From: Galdieria yellowstonensis
Taxonomy: Eukaryota > Rhodophyta > Bangiophyceae > Galdieriales > Galdieriaceae
Reading direction: 5' to 3'
DNA: 64,000 bases
Assembly (NCBI GenBank): GCA_026122205.1
Contig: JANCYU010000033.1
Span: 139,001-203,000, forward strand
Part shown: piece after piece, positions 63,871 through 64,000 of the stretch
How the letters are laid out: each line of letters starts with the position of its first letter
Numbering within the stretch: the stretch's first letter is position 1
Program-made: the position numbers and the translations under genes
The notes under the pieces: model-generated
Told to the model about the DNA's origin: nothing
Database searches by the model: none
Seen by the model: the letters and a program-made list of their open reading frames with translations, nothing else

Positions 63871-64000
63871 CTCTTCACAAGTAATTGATGGTTTTCGACT
63901 TGATTTTCCAGTGAGCAGTTTACATGGGAAAAGGCAATATCAGTTATCTCCGTTTGTAATGCTGGAAGAGTTACAAATGCAAGAGACTTTTGAAGAATGC
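63871..64000 (+). CDS. Possible 5' part of a gene cut by the right edge
   Basis: A plus-strand frame is open for the last 43 codons of the window and runs off the edge. It follows a possible acceptor (CTAG at 63867-63870) and contains an ATG at 63959 that opens MLEELQMQETFEEC, a purine-rich sequence that looks like the start of a helical protein. Too little is visible to name it. Confidence 0.35.

Noticed and set aside
1..64000. CRISPR arrays, rRNA operon, transposase genes, telomeric repeats
   Set aside because: I looked for regular repeat-spacer patterns, conserved rRNA stretches, DDE or reverse-transcriptase motifs and tandem telomere units and saw none.

Overview
The window reads as nuclear DNA of a unicellular red alga of the Cyanidiophyceae, most likely Galdieria or a close relative. 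The reasons are an AT-leaning sequence, very compact gene spacing, many GT-AG introns of only about 45-60 nt, a plastid-envelope phosphate translocator cut by the left edge, a RETICULATA-type plastid protein, and an HSP90 with a transit-like leader. The genus is inferred from this style, not from a database match.

Positions 1-55,250 are gene-dense, about one gene per 1.5 kb on both strands, often head-to-head or tail-to-tail with gaps under 150 nt. From left to right: plastid phosphate translocator (partial), neutral-sphingomyelinase-like phosphodiesterase, DnaJ-type zinc-finger protein, GINS subunit PSF1, SMC6, SurE-like nucleotidase, GT32-like glycosyltransferase, an unclear stretch (11.0-12.4 kb), amino-acid permease, La protein, CDC20, RING E3 ligase, an unknown, a Raf/TKL-like kinase, sugar transporter, TRAPPC1/BET5, SHMT, U1A/U2B'', CDC14, enolase, uL24m, a small unknown, DUF885 protein, NOP2, nucleotide-sugar-type transporter, an unknown, a DAD2-like DASH subunit, TFIIIA-like zinc-finger protein, acyltransferase, YchF GTPase, DUF3411 protein, HSP90, ProA, sterol-desaturase-family protein, NDUFA9, CCT1, a membrane-anchored GH13 glycosidase and an unknown Ser/Gln/Asn-rich protein.

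Many genes had to be assembled from short exons. Exon junctions were placed by reading frame, splice consensus and family alignment from memory. Exon coordinates in the evidence are therefore predictions, firm where both phase and conserved motifs agree.

The genes are mainly core eukaryotic functions: chromosome replication and segregation (PSF1, SMC6, CDC20, CDC14, DAD2), RNA and ribosome biology (La, U1A, NOP2, TFIIIA, uL24m), central carbon, one-carbon and proline metabolism, protein folding, and transport. No operon, CRISPR array, rRNA gene or transposon was recognised.

From about 56.1 kb to 63.87 kb there is a 7.7-kb stretch without a convincing gene, in sharp contrast to the rest. A reading frame that runs off the right edge may be the next gene.
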